64,000 nucleotides of DNA, taken from assembly GCA_027886175.1 (NCBI GenBank), contig JAJNNQ010000075.1:785001-849000 (forward strand), read 5' to 3'. The stretch comes from Phylloscopus collybita (Eukaryota > Chordata > Aves > Passeriformes > Phylloscopidae). Within the stretch, counting starts at the first letter, position 1; the number at the start of each line of letters is the position of its first letter. A program made the translations under genes and the position numbers. The notes below the pieces were generated by a model that did not search any database, was not told the origin of the DNA, and saw only the letters and a list, made by a program, of their open reading frames with translations. This document shows, piece by piece, positions 43,353 to 55,654 of the stretch.

Positions 43353-43799
43353 GAGGTGTCAGTGAAGCCCTGAGGGTGCAGATCCAGCTTCTCCTGGGTC
43401 TCTCTTGATCTCTTCCAACCTCTTCCAGGGGAACTCAGCTCCAAGAACCTGGCAAAGCTCCAAGGCCAAACTGGAGTGAGGGTGTAGTTTAGGACATGGG
43501 AAGGCAGCCCATCCTGGCTGCAGATGGGGAAAACACTTGGGAACTGGAGGGTTTTTCCCAAATCTGCCACTGCCAAGTTTATGGGATGGAGGGAGGGTCT
43601 GGTCTCTGTGGGCAGCACCATGTCAAAGGTAGGACCAGGCAGTGCTGGAAAGGTCTGGTCTCCCTGTGGCATAGGTGGGATGAGCGGAACAAAAATTCCT
43701 GGATGTTCTGCGCCACCTGAACACCAAAAAAGGAAACCTGAGGCAAAGGAGAAACTCCACATTTCAGTAGCTGCTGAGTTGTGCATCAGTATCCATCTC
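43353..43799. other. Unique non-coding sequence
   Basis: Spacer between opposite CR1 copies. No gene is recognised. Confidence 0.6.
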
Positions 43800-44055
43800 T
43801 CTGGAATGACAGCCCTGCTGCAGGATGGGATAGAGGTTAGGGTTAAGTTAGATGAGATTTTAGGGAAAGGTTTTTCATCCAGAGGGTGGTTGGGCACTGG
43901 AACAGACTCCCCAAGGAAGTGGTGACAGCTCCAAGCCTGGCAGAACTCAGGAAGCCTTTGGCTCTCAGGCACATGTTGGGATCTTTTGGGTGCCCTGTGC
44001 AGGACCAGGAGTTGGGAGTCAGGTCCTTCCAGCTCAGGACATTCCATGAAGTGCA
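43800..44055 (+). mobile_element. CR1 LINE fragment, distinct tail type (GGTTGGGCACTGGAACAG)
   Basis: AAAGGTTTTTCATCCAGAGG, GGTTGGGCACTGGAACAG, CTCCAAGCCTGGCAGAAC, TCTCAGGCACATGTTGGG and CCTTCCAGCTCAGGACATTC. This 3' end differs from the other CR1 types here and is the only clear example of its kind in the window. Confidence 0.88.
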
Positions 44056-45885
44056 TGGTTCAAGGCACAGCTGGGGCAAAGCATGGAGTTGCTGGGGCCT
44101 GGGGATTGGGATCAGCACTGGAGGTGTTGGTTGGTGGCAACAAGACTCGTTCACCTTTAGTGGCTTGACCCAACGATCTTCTCCGGAACTGCTGCCAAGG
44201 ATGATTGGATTGCTCTGACAGGAACTGGGAAGTTGCTGATGCAGGGAACAAAGGTCCTGAAGCTGCAGTGGCAGCAAAACGCCATCCTGATGTGTCACAG
44301 GGACAGCCCCGGCGGCAAGGAGAGCTCCTGCCTCCCCATCATCACCCAGGCTGGAGATCAGGCTGAGGACGACCTTCCCGTGCCTCCAAATCAAGCCTGG
44401 ATTTTAATTCCATCAAGGAAAACTCAGATTCAGTCCAGCCTGGGAGGAGAGATGGACTTGCACACCTGTGGTGTTTTTGGGAAGCCACCTTGCTCTGACA
44501 CCCTCAGTCATGGGAGGAGGTGTGGTGTCCGCTGTTCCACTCTTTTTCTGCTCACAGGATCCTGGGGACAGCACTGAGCCACCTGGATGTGACCTGAGTG
44601 TGTCACCTGCTTCAAAGACCTTACCTGGCCTCATTTATTTGCTGCTGTGGGGACAAAAAGTGCATGAGGCCAGGGAGGGGAGGGTGACAGGAGTGCAGGT
44701 GTCTGAGCACCTGCAGATGTGACACCACAAAAAAAGGGGTTGTGCCCATTTCTCAGGTGGCACAGCCGGACCCTGTGCCCCTGTCCCCACCTGGGCACCA
44801 ATAAATTAATTAACGAAAATTAAGCTTGAGCTCTTTGCCTTCCAGTGACCTCTGCGTGTTTGCTGTCAGCTTTTCTATGGATCCGATTTCCCTTTTTCTT
44901 TGTTTTCCCTTGGATTAAGAAATTCTCCCATTACAGAAGCCACTTAATGTGGAGGGAAAGAAAGTGAAAATTCAATTGAATAAACAGTGAGGGCACCTTT
45001 TTTTTTTTTTTGCTATCTGTAAAAAAAAGGAAGAGTCCAAGCAGCAGAAATTAATGTTCAATTGAATAAATACCAATAACACTCCTTCTTTTTGGCTCCT
45101 CCAGCTTATGGTGCAAAGATAGTGAAAATTCAATTGGATTTTAATAACAATGTGCCCCATTCCCAAAAATACAACCAAAAGGTGAGAAAGGGACCCTGAC
45201 TTAAAATCAATGATAGAAAAGATAGGCGACATCATCAAAATTATATTAGCCTTAATAGTCAATCAATTAATGAAATCTCCCAGTTATTTAAAAAAATAAA
45301 AGCCTGTGGAAGGTTGTGTTTTTTTTTTTTTTTTTTTGCTTTCCTGATGAAGTTTTCTGGCGGGATCTGAAAGCTTTTTGTCCCACCTCCCCTGCCCACC
45401 ATTAGGGGCTGTTTATCGAAGTGACAGTTCCTTTATCTGGCAAGGAGGGGGAAAAAGGGAGAGTGCTGAGGCCACTGGGAATGAAATGTTGCCGAGATAT
45501 GAATTTTGATAGGTCGTCAATACCCTCTGTCCCTTCCAATTAAAAAAGAGCAGCGGCCACCGAGGGCAGATGGGCGACATTTCAGAGCCCATAAAATCAA
45601 ATGGGGGGGGGGGGGGAATAGAGGAGAGGTCCAGCTGGACTTCAATCTCCTCTCCCTCTTTTCCTTCTGGAATGGGGTGGTTTCTCTTAACGCTTTGCCT
45701 GCTGGATTCCTCCTCCTCTGGCTCCATGTTCTTCACCAGCTGCAAACTCGTTGGATGGGGGTTTTGGGTGCAGGTGGACCTGTCCCTGAGGTCTCCATGT
45801 GACACCAACATGCCCATGGGGGGACAATCAACGTGGCTGGCACCTGTCCGTGTCTGAATCCAAAGCTCTTTGCCAGGAGGTGCTT
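44056..45885. other. Unique sequence with an AT-rich block and homopolymers
   Basis: No gene is recognised. Open frames on both strands at 44233-44580 have no domain or splice context. T runs lie at 44998-45011 and 45319-45337, and a run of 14 G at 45603-45616. Confidence 0.5.
44795..45300. promoter_or_regulatory. AT-rich block with repeated TTCAATTGAA motif
   Basis: TTCAATTGAATAAA occurs at 44971 and 45058, and GTGAAAATTCAATTG at 44964 and 45122. TTCAATTGAA is a palindrome. The left edge has AATAAATTAATTAACG. Either an old diverged repeat or a clustered factor site. Confidence 0.3.
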
Positions 45886-46462
45886 TGGAATCATGGGATG
45901 GTTTAGGTTGGAAAAGCCCTCCAAGGACAAAGGGTGCAGCCCTCCCCCAACACTGCCAAGGCAACCACCAAACATTGTCCCCAAGTGTCACATCCACATG
46001 GCTTTCAAGCATCTGCAAGGGATGGTGACTCAAATACTTCTCTGGGCAGCCAGTTCCCGTGCTTGACCACCTTTCCTGTGAAGGAATTTTTCCAATATCC
46101 AACCTAAACTTCCAACCTGAAACAGGAGTGCTCCTGTGGTGAAACTTGAGGCCATTTCCTCTCATCCTGTCCCTTGCTCCCTGGGAGCAGAGCCTGACTC
46201 TCACCTGGCTGCACCCTCCTGTCAAGGAATTGTGGAGAGCAAGTTCCCCCCTGAGCCTCCTTTTCTCCAGGGTGAGCCCTCCCAGCTCCTTCAGCTCTTC
46301 CTGGTGCTCCAGACCCTTCCTCAGCTCCATTCCCTTCCCTGGACACACTCCAGCTCCTCAATGTCTTATTGTGAGGGACACCCAAGTGACCCCAGGACTG
46401 GAGGTGCCCCAGCAGTGCCAGCACAGAGGGACAATCACTCCTCTGCTCCTCTTGGCCACTTT
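45886..46462 (-). mobile_element. CR1 LINE fragment, about 575 bp
   Basis: GGAATCATGGGATGGTTTAG, CACTGCCAAGGCAACCACC, CACATCCACATGGC, CTTGCTCCCTGGGAGCAGAG, CTCCTTTTCTCCAGGGTGAG and CAGTGCCAGCACAGAGGGAC. One of the longest copies, reaching well into the reverse-transcriptase region. Confidence 0.96.
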
Positions 46463-47515
46463 TCAAGCTGTTGGGGTCACCCAGCAATGGGTCAAGCAAA
46501 CGGCCGGAGGTTGCATGACCTCGCTGATGCCACCTTGTCCCTCCCAGTCCTCTGGATCCACCCTCTCCTTGGACTGCTCCTCACCTCCTCCTCTCCCAGG
46601 AGAAACCCAATCTGGCCTCCTCAGTGTCACCTGAAAGCGAGGATCTGCTTTCAGCCCCATCCCTGCTCCCGACGGCGGCGCGGGCTAAGTGGCTCCGTCG
46701 CCCCGCGAAAGCCTCGGCAGGATTCCTGGCTCCAAAGGGAGCTGCACCCGGAGGGGCACCTGGATAACCGCAGAGGAGGGTTAACTCTTTAGGATCCTCC
46801 CTGCCAGGTCCTGCTCCCAGAGGAAAGTCTGTCAGGGAGTCGTGGTGAAATCACTTGGGAAACAAGGATGGCGAGTGGCAGGGAAATCCCCATGGATCAG
46901 AACATTCCGGCCTTAGAGGGACAAAGGAGAGGGAAGAACCTCAGAACTGAAGATGGAGGCCCAAGAAGGTTTCATGGAGTGAGAACAACAAGAAAATTCA
47001 ATTTAATTTTAGCAGAAGATGGTTGAGGTAAGGAGGTGAGGGGATTGTCTCTCATTTGGCTCCAGAGCACAACTGTATCCCAGCTGTTCCAAGAAAGATC
47101 CTGCGAAGTTGTGAAATTCGTCTTTCATGGATGCCTGAGGATTTCTTCTTTACTTGGGCCAGAACAAGCACTGAATGCCTTCTTTCGAGGACCCCAGTTA
47201 ACGCAGTTGTTGCAAGTGTGGGTTGACCAGGGAATCCAGAGAAGGATTTGAACCCACCTTGCAGGTGGTACAGGAACCTCAACCAGGACCCACTTCAAAA
47301 CAGGGTGCAAATGGAAAGGATGAACCTTTGTGAAGTCACAAACCAGCTCACCTGGCTATCAGCAAGGGACTAAGGTGTCTCTGCCACTCCCTCCATGCCA
47401 TGCCCAGGGTCACTGACACACAGGTCCACCAGCCTTTGGAATCTGAATTCCTGATCCCAAGGAGCAAAACGAGAGGTCTCTGTACCGATCTGGATTCCAG
47501 GAGATCACTGAATAC
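46463..47515. other. Unique non-coding sequence
   Basis: No gene is recognised. A short CpG patch lies at 46665-46730. GGATTTGAACC at 47244-47254 resembles an inverted tRNA B-box, but no cloverleaf is present. Confidence 0.55.
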
Positions 47516-48060
47516 AATAGTGGAGTGGAATCATTCAGGCTGGGAAAGACCTCCAAGATCTTCGAGTCCAGCCTGTGACTGATCCCCACCTTGTCACCAG
47601 CCCAGAACACTGAGTGCCATCTCCAGTCCTTCCTTGGACACCTCCCTGGGCCCATTCCAATCCTTGATCACCCTTTCCATGAGGAAATTCATCCTGGTAT
47701 CCAATATCCAACCTGAACCTCTCCTGGCACAACCTGAGGCTGTTTCTTCTCATCCAGCCCCTTGTTCCCTGGGAGCAGAGCCCAGCCTCCCCCTGGATGC
47801 TGTCAGGGAGTTGTGGAGAGCCAGGAGATCCCTCCTGAGCCTCCTTTTCTCCAGGCTGAGCTCCCCCAGATCCCTCAGCCACTCCTGGTGCTCCAGACCC
47901 TTTTCCAGCTCCATTCCCTTCTCTGGACGTGCTCCAGCCCCCTCAACGTCATTCTTGTCATCAGGAGTCCAAAACTGATCCCAGTGTTTGGGGTCCCTCA
48001 GCAGTGCCAGCACTGGGGGATGATCCCTTACCTGATCCTCCTGGCCGTGCTATTTTTGGT
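47516..48060 (-). mobile_element. CR1 LINE fragment, about 545 bp
   Basis: GGAATCATTCAGGCTGGG, GTGACTGATCCCCACCTTG, TCACCCTTTCCATGAGG, CCCTTGTTCCCTGGGAGCAG, CTCCTTTTCTCCAGGCTGAG and CAGTGCCAGCACTGGGGG. The CTGATCCCCACC tail type is shared with 61178. Confidence 0.96.
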
Positions 48061-50254
48061 ACCAAAGTGACAGAAAAATGACATGATTATCCCAAGGAAT
48101 TTAATTCAGGCATATGGAATTCAATCTCCATATCCACCCAATCCTGATAAAGAGTGAGAAGCTGTCACTCACATCTTGTCAGTGACAATCTGGACAAGCT
48201 GTCAAGATCCATTGAAGACCCTTCACTGTCACTTCAGCTGCTCCGAGGATTTGAGGTGGCTTCTAATCTTGGCGGTCCAAACTCCTCCAAGACCCCCTTC
48301 AGTATCCGAATTCATGGTTTTGGTGTTCCCAAAATACGGTGGATGTGGCTGGAATTTCCAGGGAGGGCACGTTTGGAGTGGGCAGACCTGGAGCAGCTGG
48401 GTTTGATGGGAAGCTTCATTATGGTTCCAGTTTGAGGAAGAACACGAGGTGGTGGCTTCTGGAACAGGAATGGACATTGAGAGGTGCTCATCTTACAAGC
48501 CTGGGTGATCTGAAGTATCCCAAAAAATCCCATCCCATTTGCCTGCTAAACTGGCCTTTCTGAGGGATGTGCTAGTTTCCAGCGACTGGATTTCCAGCTG
48601 GATAACAGTGAATCCAGGGTGCAGAGCACAGGTGGAACCCGTGCTAGGATTCACCCTAAAACAGGGAATGAGGTGTGATGAGGTGTGGGACCTTCAAGAA
48701 TTCCCATATCCCACAGATTAGGAATAACTGAGGGTCCCAGATGGAATCTGGAAGGGGGAAAACCAATCACAAAGCGGCGAGAAAGTGTTGGCTCAGCACA
48801 GCAGGTGGATTTTTTTCCATGCGGGATTTGTTTTGGCCATGGAATTATATTGTTGTGGATATTCCTGGATATTTTTAGCTGGAGCGTGATGCAGGTGTGG
48901 GGTTAAGAAAGCTCAGGATGCTGCTGTGCTCATCCTAAGGCCTTTCCCAACCCAAATACTCCAAGGATAGGAGGGAAAACAAAGATGTGCCTTGGCTTTG
49001 GGCCTGGAAACGAGGAAGGGAATTAACTTGGATGCGTTGGAGGCAGGGGCTGGCACAGGGAATTTTGTTAAGTAGTTAATGGACACAGAATTTGGTCAGC
49101 TCCATGGCACCGGCTCCTGCTAGCTCAGGGATTTTAGGAATCCTCTGGGATGCAGACTTGGATAGGAGTGCTCTGAAAGGAGACACCCTCTGGATGAGCA
49201 CCGGGATGGCTGCGGGGAAAACCTGGCTGAGGCAGGGAGCAGAGGCCCCTCACTGGGAATTCTGTCTTGCCCATGGCAGCATCCTTGCTCCACAAACTTC
49301 CCACTCCTGCAGCATCCTTGGCTGCCATCCATTTTCCCTCAGTCCGGGAATGCTAATGAGGTCACAGCCCTTGGTGGGGAGCTGATAACGAGCGTGAAAT
49401 TCCTTGGATCCCGACTCAGCAGAGCTTGGTGTCACTGGGAGAGCGACACAGTTCAAGGAAAACCCCGTTTGTGGCCAAGGTTTTTAAGGATTCCCCCGCC
49501 CTGCTTTGCCCTCCCTCCCTCCTTATCTCTCTCTGCCCTGAAATTCCCAACGTGGAGAAGCCGTGGAATAACAAGTGAACCTTCCCGGTTTTGGTCTCCC
49601 AGGCTCTGCTGGAGGCTAAGTGAGGTTAACAACCGAACATGGTGGGAATTATTGAGGGAAGAGACCTGGGGGAAAAAAAAAAGAGCTCCGTCCCTGATCT
49701 GATGGTGATGAACGATTGGAGCTGGGATATCTGATTCCTTCTCTCCGGTGGTCCCCGCAGGAGCAGCTTCCAGGCGAGCGTGTCGGCCGTTCATTAAAGG
49801 AAAACGGCAAAGATTATCCCTAATATCTCGAAGATTAGTTGGATAAATACACGCTGGGATATGCGGGTCCTGGGGGCTGCTGGGAAACCCTCCGGCTTCA
49901 TTGACCGAGTTTATCCAATTTGCATCCAGCGGCATTCCCGAGGCTGCTCGGGCGGTGCTCGGATGTGTTTGTAAACACAGCGGGGATGCACTTAAGGCAC
50001 ATCCTCGGGACTCCCTTCTGGGATTAGAAAAACGTTATTTGGCAGCAGAAATGTGGAGTCCTTTTCTAAATGATTCCCAGAAAAGTCTGAGGGAGGCTGG
50101 GAATGACACAGATGAGCACGTGAATCCTGGAATCACGAAAGATCCTGAACAAGGATCCCCACAAGGGATCCCGCACAGGGCATCCCGAAAAAATCCCACC
50201 CTGTGCCTGAGAGGGTTTTCCTAACATTCCCTGAGCCCTGGCAGCCTTGGGGCT
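48061..50254. other. Unique non-coding sequence with a candidate block at 49780-49960
   Basis: No gene or transposon is recognised in about 2.2 kb. Around 49780-49960 repeat-free sequence includes AAGATTATCCCTAATATC and GAAGATTAGTTGGATAAATA, with several GATTA/TAATC cores beside CpGs; it might be regulatory. Nothing else stands out. Confidence 0.5.
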
Positions 50255-50375
50255 GTGATGATTCCTTGGGGATCCTGTTCCTGTGCCCAGCCTCTGGAGG
50301 GAGAACCTTTTCCTGAGGCCCAACCTAAACCTCCCCTGACACAGCTCCAGTTGCTTCCTCAAAGTTACCCAGGAT
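50255..50375 (-). mobile_element. Internal CR1 fragment
   Basis: CCTGTGCCCAGCCTCTGG, AGAACCTTTTCCTGAGGCCC and CTAAACCTCCCCTGACACAG match the region just upstream of the CR1 3' UTR in minus orientation. Neither the tail nor the 5' part is present. Confidence 0.78.
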
Positions 50376-50436
50376 GGTTGTTCATGGAAATCCTCACCTG
50401 GATAAATTTTAGATGCTTGAAAATACCAGGATGCTT

Positions 50437-50613
50437 AAAAAACCCCCACAAAACAAAAAACCCCCACAAACAACAACCCCCCCCCCCCAAAAAAAAAAAA
50501 CCTAAAAAAACCCCCAAAACCCAAAAAACCCCAAACCAACCAACCAACCAACCAACCAACCAAAAAAACCCCCAAAAAATCCAACCCCCTCCCAAACCCC
50601 CCAAAAAACCAAA
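50437..50613 (+). repeat. A/C-rich tract including (CCAA)n
   Basis: Irregular runs of A and C with a central perfect CCAA tetramer run at about 50534-50562 and an 11-C run near 50479. The Pro/Lys/Asn-rich and Gly/Trp/Phe-rich frames over it are artefacts. Confidence 0.92.
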
Positions 50614-51388
50614 GCAGGACTGGAAGAGTTTATCTTGTGAAAATCACAACTAAAAATCCTCTGGATTTCTTTCTTAAACTGAAAATTCCATTCTTTTGTT
50701 TCCCAAGCACAAAAAATGTTCCTCGAATCTGCCCCTTTTTGAGGAGAAGAGGCAGTGGAGCAGAGATTTCCAGGAGTCCCACCAACCTAAATCCCTCCAG
50801 GGAATGTGAGCGGGAAGTTTTTCTGCAGAGCAGCTTTGGGAAAGACAGGAATTACCAGCCCTGAGCGTCAAAAGTTGTTTTGTTCCCATTTAAAAAGCAG
50901 CAGCAGGAACAATGGCAAATCCTGATGTTCTATTAGATCGACCTAAACATCACCCTCTGGATTCTCTTCCCTTAAACTTGAAATCCAAAGCCACGATTTA
51001 AATCCAAAACAGAGGTAAAAATGCAGAGGGTGCTGCTGGAAAGGAACCAGAGCTTGGGGCCACCATTTTACTGTGCAAGGAGAAACCTGGAAAAGCTCCA
51101 ACCCTCGCTCCTTCCTTTTGCTTGGATTGCTGTGGGAAATGGGGGGAGCACATCCACCTTGGTCTGGGCTCACCTGGATTTGGGATGCCATGCCCAGCAC
51201 CGACCAAACCAAGGAATTTTGTCCCCTCTCCATCCCCTTGATCCCAAAGGAATGTCCTTGAGAGTAGGAGGACATTGCTGTGGTCTTTATGAGCTGCTGA
51301 ATAATGGGGAATCCAGGGAATTTTAAATAATTCCTCAAGGAATGGGATTGGCTTTTAAAATTATCATTTTAAAGGTCCCTTCTCCCTG

Positions 51389-51490
51389 TTGTGTTTTTGT
51401 TGGTTTTTTTTTGGGTTTTTTTTGTTTTTTTTTTTTTTTTTTGGGGGGGGGGGGGGGATTGTGGGTTTTTTTGGTTTTTTTTTTTTTTTG
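51389..51490 (+). repeat. T/G-rich tract with a run of 15 G
   Basis: Long T runs are separated by G runs, with 15 consecutive G at 51443-51457. It is complementary in composition to the A/C tracts at 50437 and 52590. Confidence 0.92.
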
Positions 51491-52309
51491 GCTCTTCCTG
51501 CCTGAGTGGAACACTGGAATGCAGGGATGGTGGGAAAACCCCATTCCAGGAGAACAGCAGGAATCTGGGAAAAATCCCCCACATCCCTGTGGAGCTCAAG
51601 GCAGTGACTCTGTTGTCATTTGACCCTTCCAGGTGATGATGAAGAATCCTAAAAATCCAGGAGAAGCCATGGAAAGAGGAATTTTATCCCGACCCACCCT
51701 GTCTTTAAACCAGCCTTCCCCAGGACATTTAACTATCCCAAAATTACAGCAACACATTGGTGGATTTCCACCAAATCCGGGAAAAGTTGGGGGGAATTGC
51801 AGTTAAGGGAACGATTTTTCTGCCAAGTTTGAAAAAAAAAAAAAAAAAATAGAGATTTGGGAAAGCAGAGGGAGAGGGAGAATCCAAGGGCACTCGGAGG
51901 GCATTTGGAGACATCCCAGGTGCAGGGAGGATCCGGTGACCTCCAGGGAATCAAAATTGCTCCTGTGCAGGCACAGGAAAAAAGATCCAGGAAAACAAAA
52001 CAAATCCACCTTTACACAGCAGGAATTCCCACTGGAGCAGGCAGGGCTGGAGTTAACAGGAAGGAAAAATCCCAGAAAGAAGGAAAAAAAAACCCAAAAG
52101 AAGGGAAAAAACCCCCAGGAATATTCACGTGAAATAGGGCAGCTTTTAACCTTTTTTTTTTTTTTTTTTGCCGCTATTCCTCCTTTTTTTTTCCTTCCCC
52201 TCTCCTCAGTTTTCCTCCTGTGGAATAAACAGGGACGGCTGGAAAACAAAGGGTTCGGAGCTTATTTATTTATTTACCCGTTAATTTATTTATTTCCCCA
52301 CCTCTGCCT

Positions 52310-52580
52310 TCAGCTGGGAGGTGGGGGATGCTCCGCGCCTGTGCCTGCCTGGGATGAAATCCAGGCCAGGCAGGCGGAATTCAGCCGCCCTCAGCAGGAA
52401 AAGAGAGGAGCGGGAGCGGCGGGATTGAAAGGAGCCGGCGGAGATGGGGAAAAGAAGAAAGGATGCGCGGGATCGCGCACTCCCGGTGCCAACCCCGATT
52501 CCCGCTGCGGAATTCCGGGCCTGGGCCCTACCGCAGCCCCAGGGAGCTCCGCCAAATTCCCCGGATCCATCCTGCCTTGG
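52310..52580. promoter_or_regulatory. CpG-rich patch
   Basis: About 21 CpGs by eye in roughly 250 bp, including GCGCGGGATCGCGCAC-type sequence, flanked on both sides by A- or T-rich tracts. Possibly a small or decayed CpG island. No promoter motif or exon is recognised. Confidence 0.4.
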
Positions 52581-52589
52581 GATGAGATT

Positions 52590-52777
52590 AAAAAAAAAAC
52601 AAACAACCCAAACAAACAAACAACCCCCCCAAAAAAAACCCAAAAATCACCCCCCCCCCAAACCAAAACAATCAACCAAAAGCCCACGAAAAACCACAAA
52701 AAAACCCAAAACCGAAACAAAAAAAAACTCCAAAAAAACCTACCAAACCCCAAAATAAACCCAAAACCTAAAAAAAA
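52590..52777 (+). repeat. A/C-rich low-complexity tract
   Basis: Runs of A broken by C and CC, including AAAC repeats. Open frames over it are Lys/Asn/Pro/Thr-rich and artefactual. Confidence 0.9.
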
Positions 52778-52820
52778 TTAGTAAAAATCCAGTCTCAAGT
52801 CAGGCTGTTTAATATTTTAT

Positions 52821-52822
<2 letters not shown>

Positions 52823-52864
<42 letters not shown>

Positions 52865-52894
52865 TATTATTATTTTTTTTTTATTTTTTTTTTT
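52823..52894 (+). repeat. Poly(T) tract with TTA units
   Basis: About 40 T, then TTATTATTATTATT, then more T. It lies directly beside the minus-strand CR1 tail at 52905. Confidence 0.93.
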
Positions 52895-52904
52895 CCCTAG
52901 AGGA

Positions 52905-53150
52905 ATCATAAAATCGTGGAATGATGTGGGTCGGAAGGGGGTTAAAGGTCATCTCGTTCCTTTCGGGAGTGGGGACGTCGCCCTCTATCCCAGGCTGATC
53001 CAACTTGGCCTTCTTGATCCAATTGGACACTTCCAGGGATGGGGCAGCCAGCAGCTTCTCTGGGAATTCCATCCCAGGGCCTCAGCACCCTCACAGGGAA
53101 GAACTTTTCCCAATATCCCATCAAAATCTACCTTTCATCAGCCTTCCGGC
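52905..53150 (-). mobile_element. CR1 LINE fragment, 3' end
   Basis: GGAATCATAAAATCGTGGAA, ACTTCCAGGGATGGGGCAGC, CAGCTTCTCTGGGAATTCC and AGGGCCTCAGCACCCTCAC. The central CCATGGGCAGG part is mutated. Confidence 0.92.
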
Positions 53151-54113
53151 TTCCAACTCAGCTTCTGGAATCTTGGGGTTTTCCTTGTCTTTCCCTGACC
53201 TCCTGCCTCTGCTGTTACCTTCCCCAGCCAGCAGGAAAAACAGTCAGCAAGCTGGGATGGGAGATTTTGGGATTGCAGGGCTTTCATGTAATTTTTACCC
53301 TAATATCCCATTTTTTTCCTGATGGATTGGGTGATCCCAAAGACAGACCCATGCACAATTCCCCTTTTCCTCTGTATTTTTGTCTTCTGACCTCCCTTCA
53401 CAGAGCCAAAAATTCCCTTTTCCCAGCACAGTTTCCTTCCCTGCCCTTGCTTTTCCAACCCCAAATTTGGATGCATCTCTGGCGTTTGCATCCAGAGAAT
53501 AAAGAGCAACAGGGAAACTGAGGCTGGGTTGGGAACATCCCGGGAATCTCTGCAGCTGGGAACCCACAGCACGGGCATCCTTGGTTTTGGCTCATCCGGA
53601 ATATCCCTGGAAATCTGTCCCAGCTCAATCTCTCACCCTCCCCTTCCCATGGATTCATTTTCCTCCTTAATTTTAGATTTGGGAGCTGTTCCTTTATTTT
53701 AAGCAGCTTTTTCTGCTGCTGCTCCTCAGTTGGATCCCAAGATTTTGCCTGGCTCTGATCTCTCCACGCCCTAAATCCCTCTCAGGTACCTTTTCCTCCC
53801 CTGCAGCAAAACCTGGGAATATTTTGTGGTTGGGAAGGTCCATCTTAGCCCCAGCTCTGTGGTGTTTGAAGCTGTGCCTTTGGGATAATCCCACAAAATG
53901 CTGGTCAACACCTTTTGGAGAGTGGAATTTTCTATAGGAAAACATCTCCTTGCCAAAAAAAAAATTAAAAAAAAAAAAAAATTGGATCAGCTGCGGGAAT
54001 TTTTAGGGGATTTTGTTTTTGGGATTAAAAATACGGGAATGAGTTGTTTCAAGTGTGTCACAGTAAAATATTTTGTAATTCCAGGGGAAAACTTCCTGCT
54101 GGTGCTCTGCCAG

Positions 54114-54162
54114 TTTTTTTTTTGTTTTTTTTTGTTTGTTTTTTTTTTTTTTTTTTTTTTTT
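54114..54162 (+). repeat. Poly(T) tract with G interruptions
   Basis: T run broken three times by a single G. Low complexity only. Confidence 0.92.
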
Positions 54163-55654
54163 CCCCGGTGTTCAGAGTTAAACCTTGGATTTAGCAATTT
54201 ATTGGAAGCTGAGGATCCTGCCGTGTTTCGTTGCTTGGGAGATGGAATATTTTGATTTGACTGAATCAAACCAGTGTAACGTCAGATGAAAATTTTCCTG
54301 GTGGATTTTGTTCGGAGGACAAATGACAAATCCCAAATCCTTCCCTGTATTTTTGGTGCTGGAATTCCAACCCCATTTCCAGGTATCAGGATCTTCAGGC
54401 GGAGGAAAATGTCATTTTCCAGCAAAATCATGGGCTGCCCACTTGGACAACAGCTCCAAAAATGATTCCAGGTTTCTGTGAGGGTTTTCCTACTTTTCTC
54501 TTAACAGGATATTGGTTTTTGTAGGATTTTTTTTTCCCCATGTGCATTTAGAGATAGAAAAATAAACCCACAGAAATGTGATTGATGATCATTAAATGGG
54601 TTGAGTGGGTAGAAACACATCCCTGCTCCTTGGGAATCTCAGTTGGATCCTATGGTTGCTGTCCCAAGGAACTTGGACACCAAAATTCCCGGGTGGAAGT
54701 AAAAGGACTTCACATTCCAGAGGGTTTGGAGTTGTCCTGCCTTGCAAACAGAAATGAATCCTTTCATATTCCTTCATGGGGGACGTCAGGTTTTGGGTTT
54801 TTTTTCCCTAATATTATCTGAATTCCAGGAATTTTCCAGAGGTTTGCTGGTTATCCCTGCTTGTGCTACAGGAGAATATGGGAGGCACAGTCAGAAACCA
54901 GCCCAGAACTCCGTAAGAAAATAAAATCTCCCGGGATCCTGCACCTAAAAGAGCTGGAGCTGGCGGAAGGGAGCACCTTCAGGATGTGTCCCTCCGTCCA
55001 TTGCTCTTATCCCAATGTCCTCTGGAGCCAAACCCGCTGAGGGAATGGAAAATAAGAGCCAGACCCTGCCTCAATTCCCAAGAATCGATTGGCACTGGCA
55101 TTATTTCCCTCCTTGGCAGAACAAATCCGATGGCTTTTCCCGGGATTGTCACAGAAAGTCCCCAGATGAAGGTGGGAGAAGGAGCCTATGGATTCAACAT
55201 AAAGGGCCCCAAAATCAAGATATTCTTTGAGTGTTGATCATAAAATCCTTTGGAAAATCTGGTTCCAGTGGAATGTCAGAGCCCAGAATTTTGTGGGTTT
55301 GGTTTTTGTTTTTTGTTTTTTTTTTTTTTTGTTTTGTTTTTTTTTTTTTGGGGGGGGGGATGGGGTGTGGAACCTGGGTTTATTCCTAAGGGATAATTTT
55401 ATTATTTCAGTGTAGGGTGTGGAGCAGGATTTTTTCCCCACCTTCCTTCCTTAAAAATGAGGAAGAGACAAAGATTTAGGGCAGATTTTCCTTTACCTGT
55501 GATGCTCGAGATTTATCCCAGGTTTTCATGGGCATGTATATTATCCAGAATGTGAGGAAGTGTGGAAAAAGAAAATCAGGATTTCTCTTCAGGATTTTTT
55601 TTGTGGTGTTGTGTTTTAATTTTTGTTTGGTTTGTTTGTTTGTCTGTTTTCAAA

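Larger units (their letters stand above)
50376..52904. other. Low-complexity-rich sequence with a CpG patch
   Basis: No gene is recognised. The stretch is dominated by A/C and T/G tracts listed separately, with unique sequence between and a CpG-rich patch at 52310-52580. Confidence 0.55.

Noticed and set aside
42926..44056. 376-codon open frame on the minus strand, the longest in the window
   Set aside because: Much of it overlaps the minus-strand CR1 at 42861-43352 and the antisense of another CR1 at 43800. The rest has no domain. It arises from GC-rich composition and CR1 coding remnants.
44230..44580. Exon-like open segment on both strands
   Set aside because: Open in both orientations, with no splice consensus pair or known domain.
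45413..46348. 311-codon minus-strand open frame
   Set aside because: Its N-terminal half is the antisense-strand CR1 coding region (45886-46462), and the remainder is unlike any protein family I know.
47244..47254. Inverted tRNA B-box-like sequence (GGTTCAAATCC on the minus strand)
   Set aside because: No matching A-box, acceptor stem or anticodon arm could be drawn around it, so neither a tRNA gene nor a tRNA-derived SINE is supported.
50534..50562. CCAA tetramer run considered as telomere-like repeat
   Set aside because: The unit is CCAA and not the vertebrate CCCTAA, and it sits within a general A/C-rich tract.
51936..52781. 281-codon plus-strand frame ending in a Lys/Asn/Pro-rich tail
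   Set aside because: The tail is the A/C-rich tract. The middle includes translated poly(T) and CpG-rich DNA. No domain is present.
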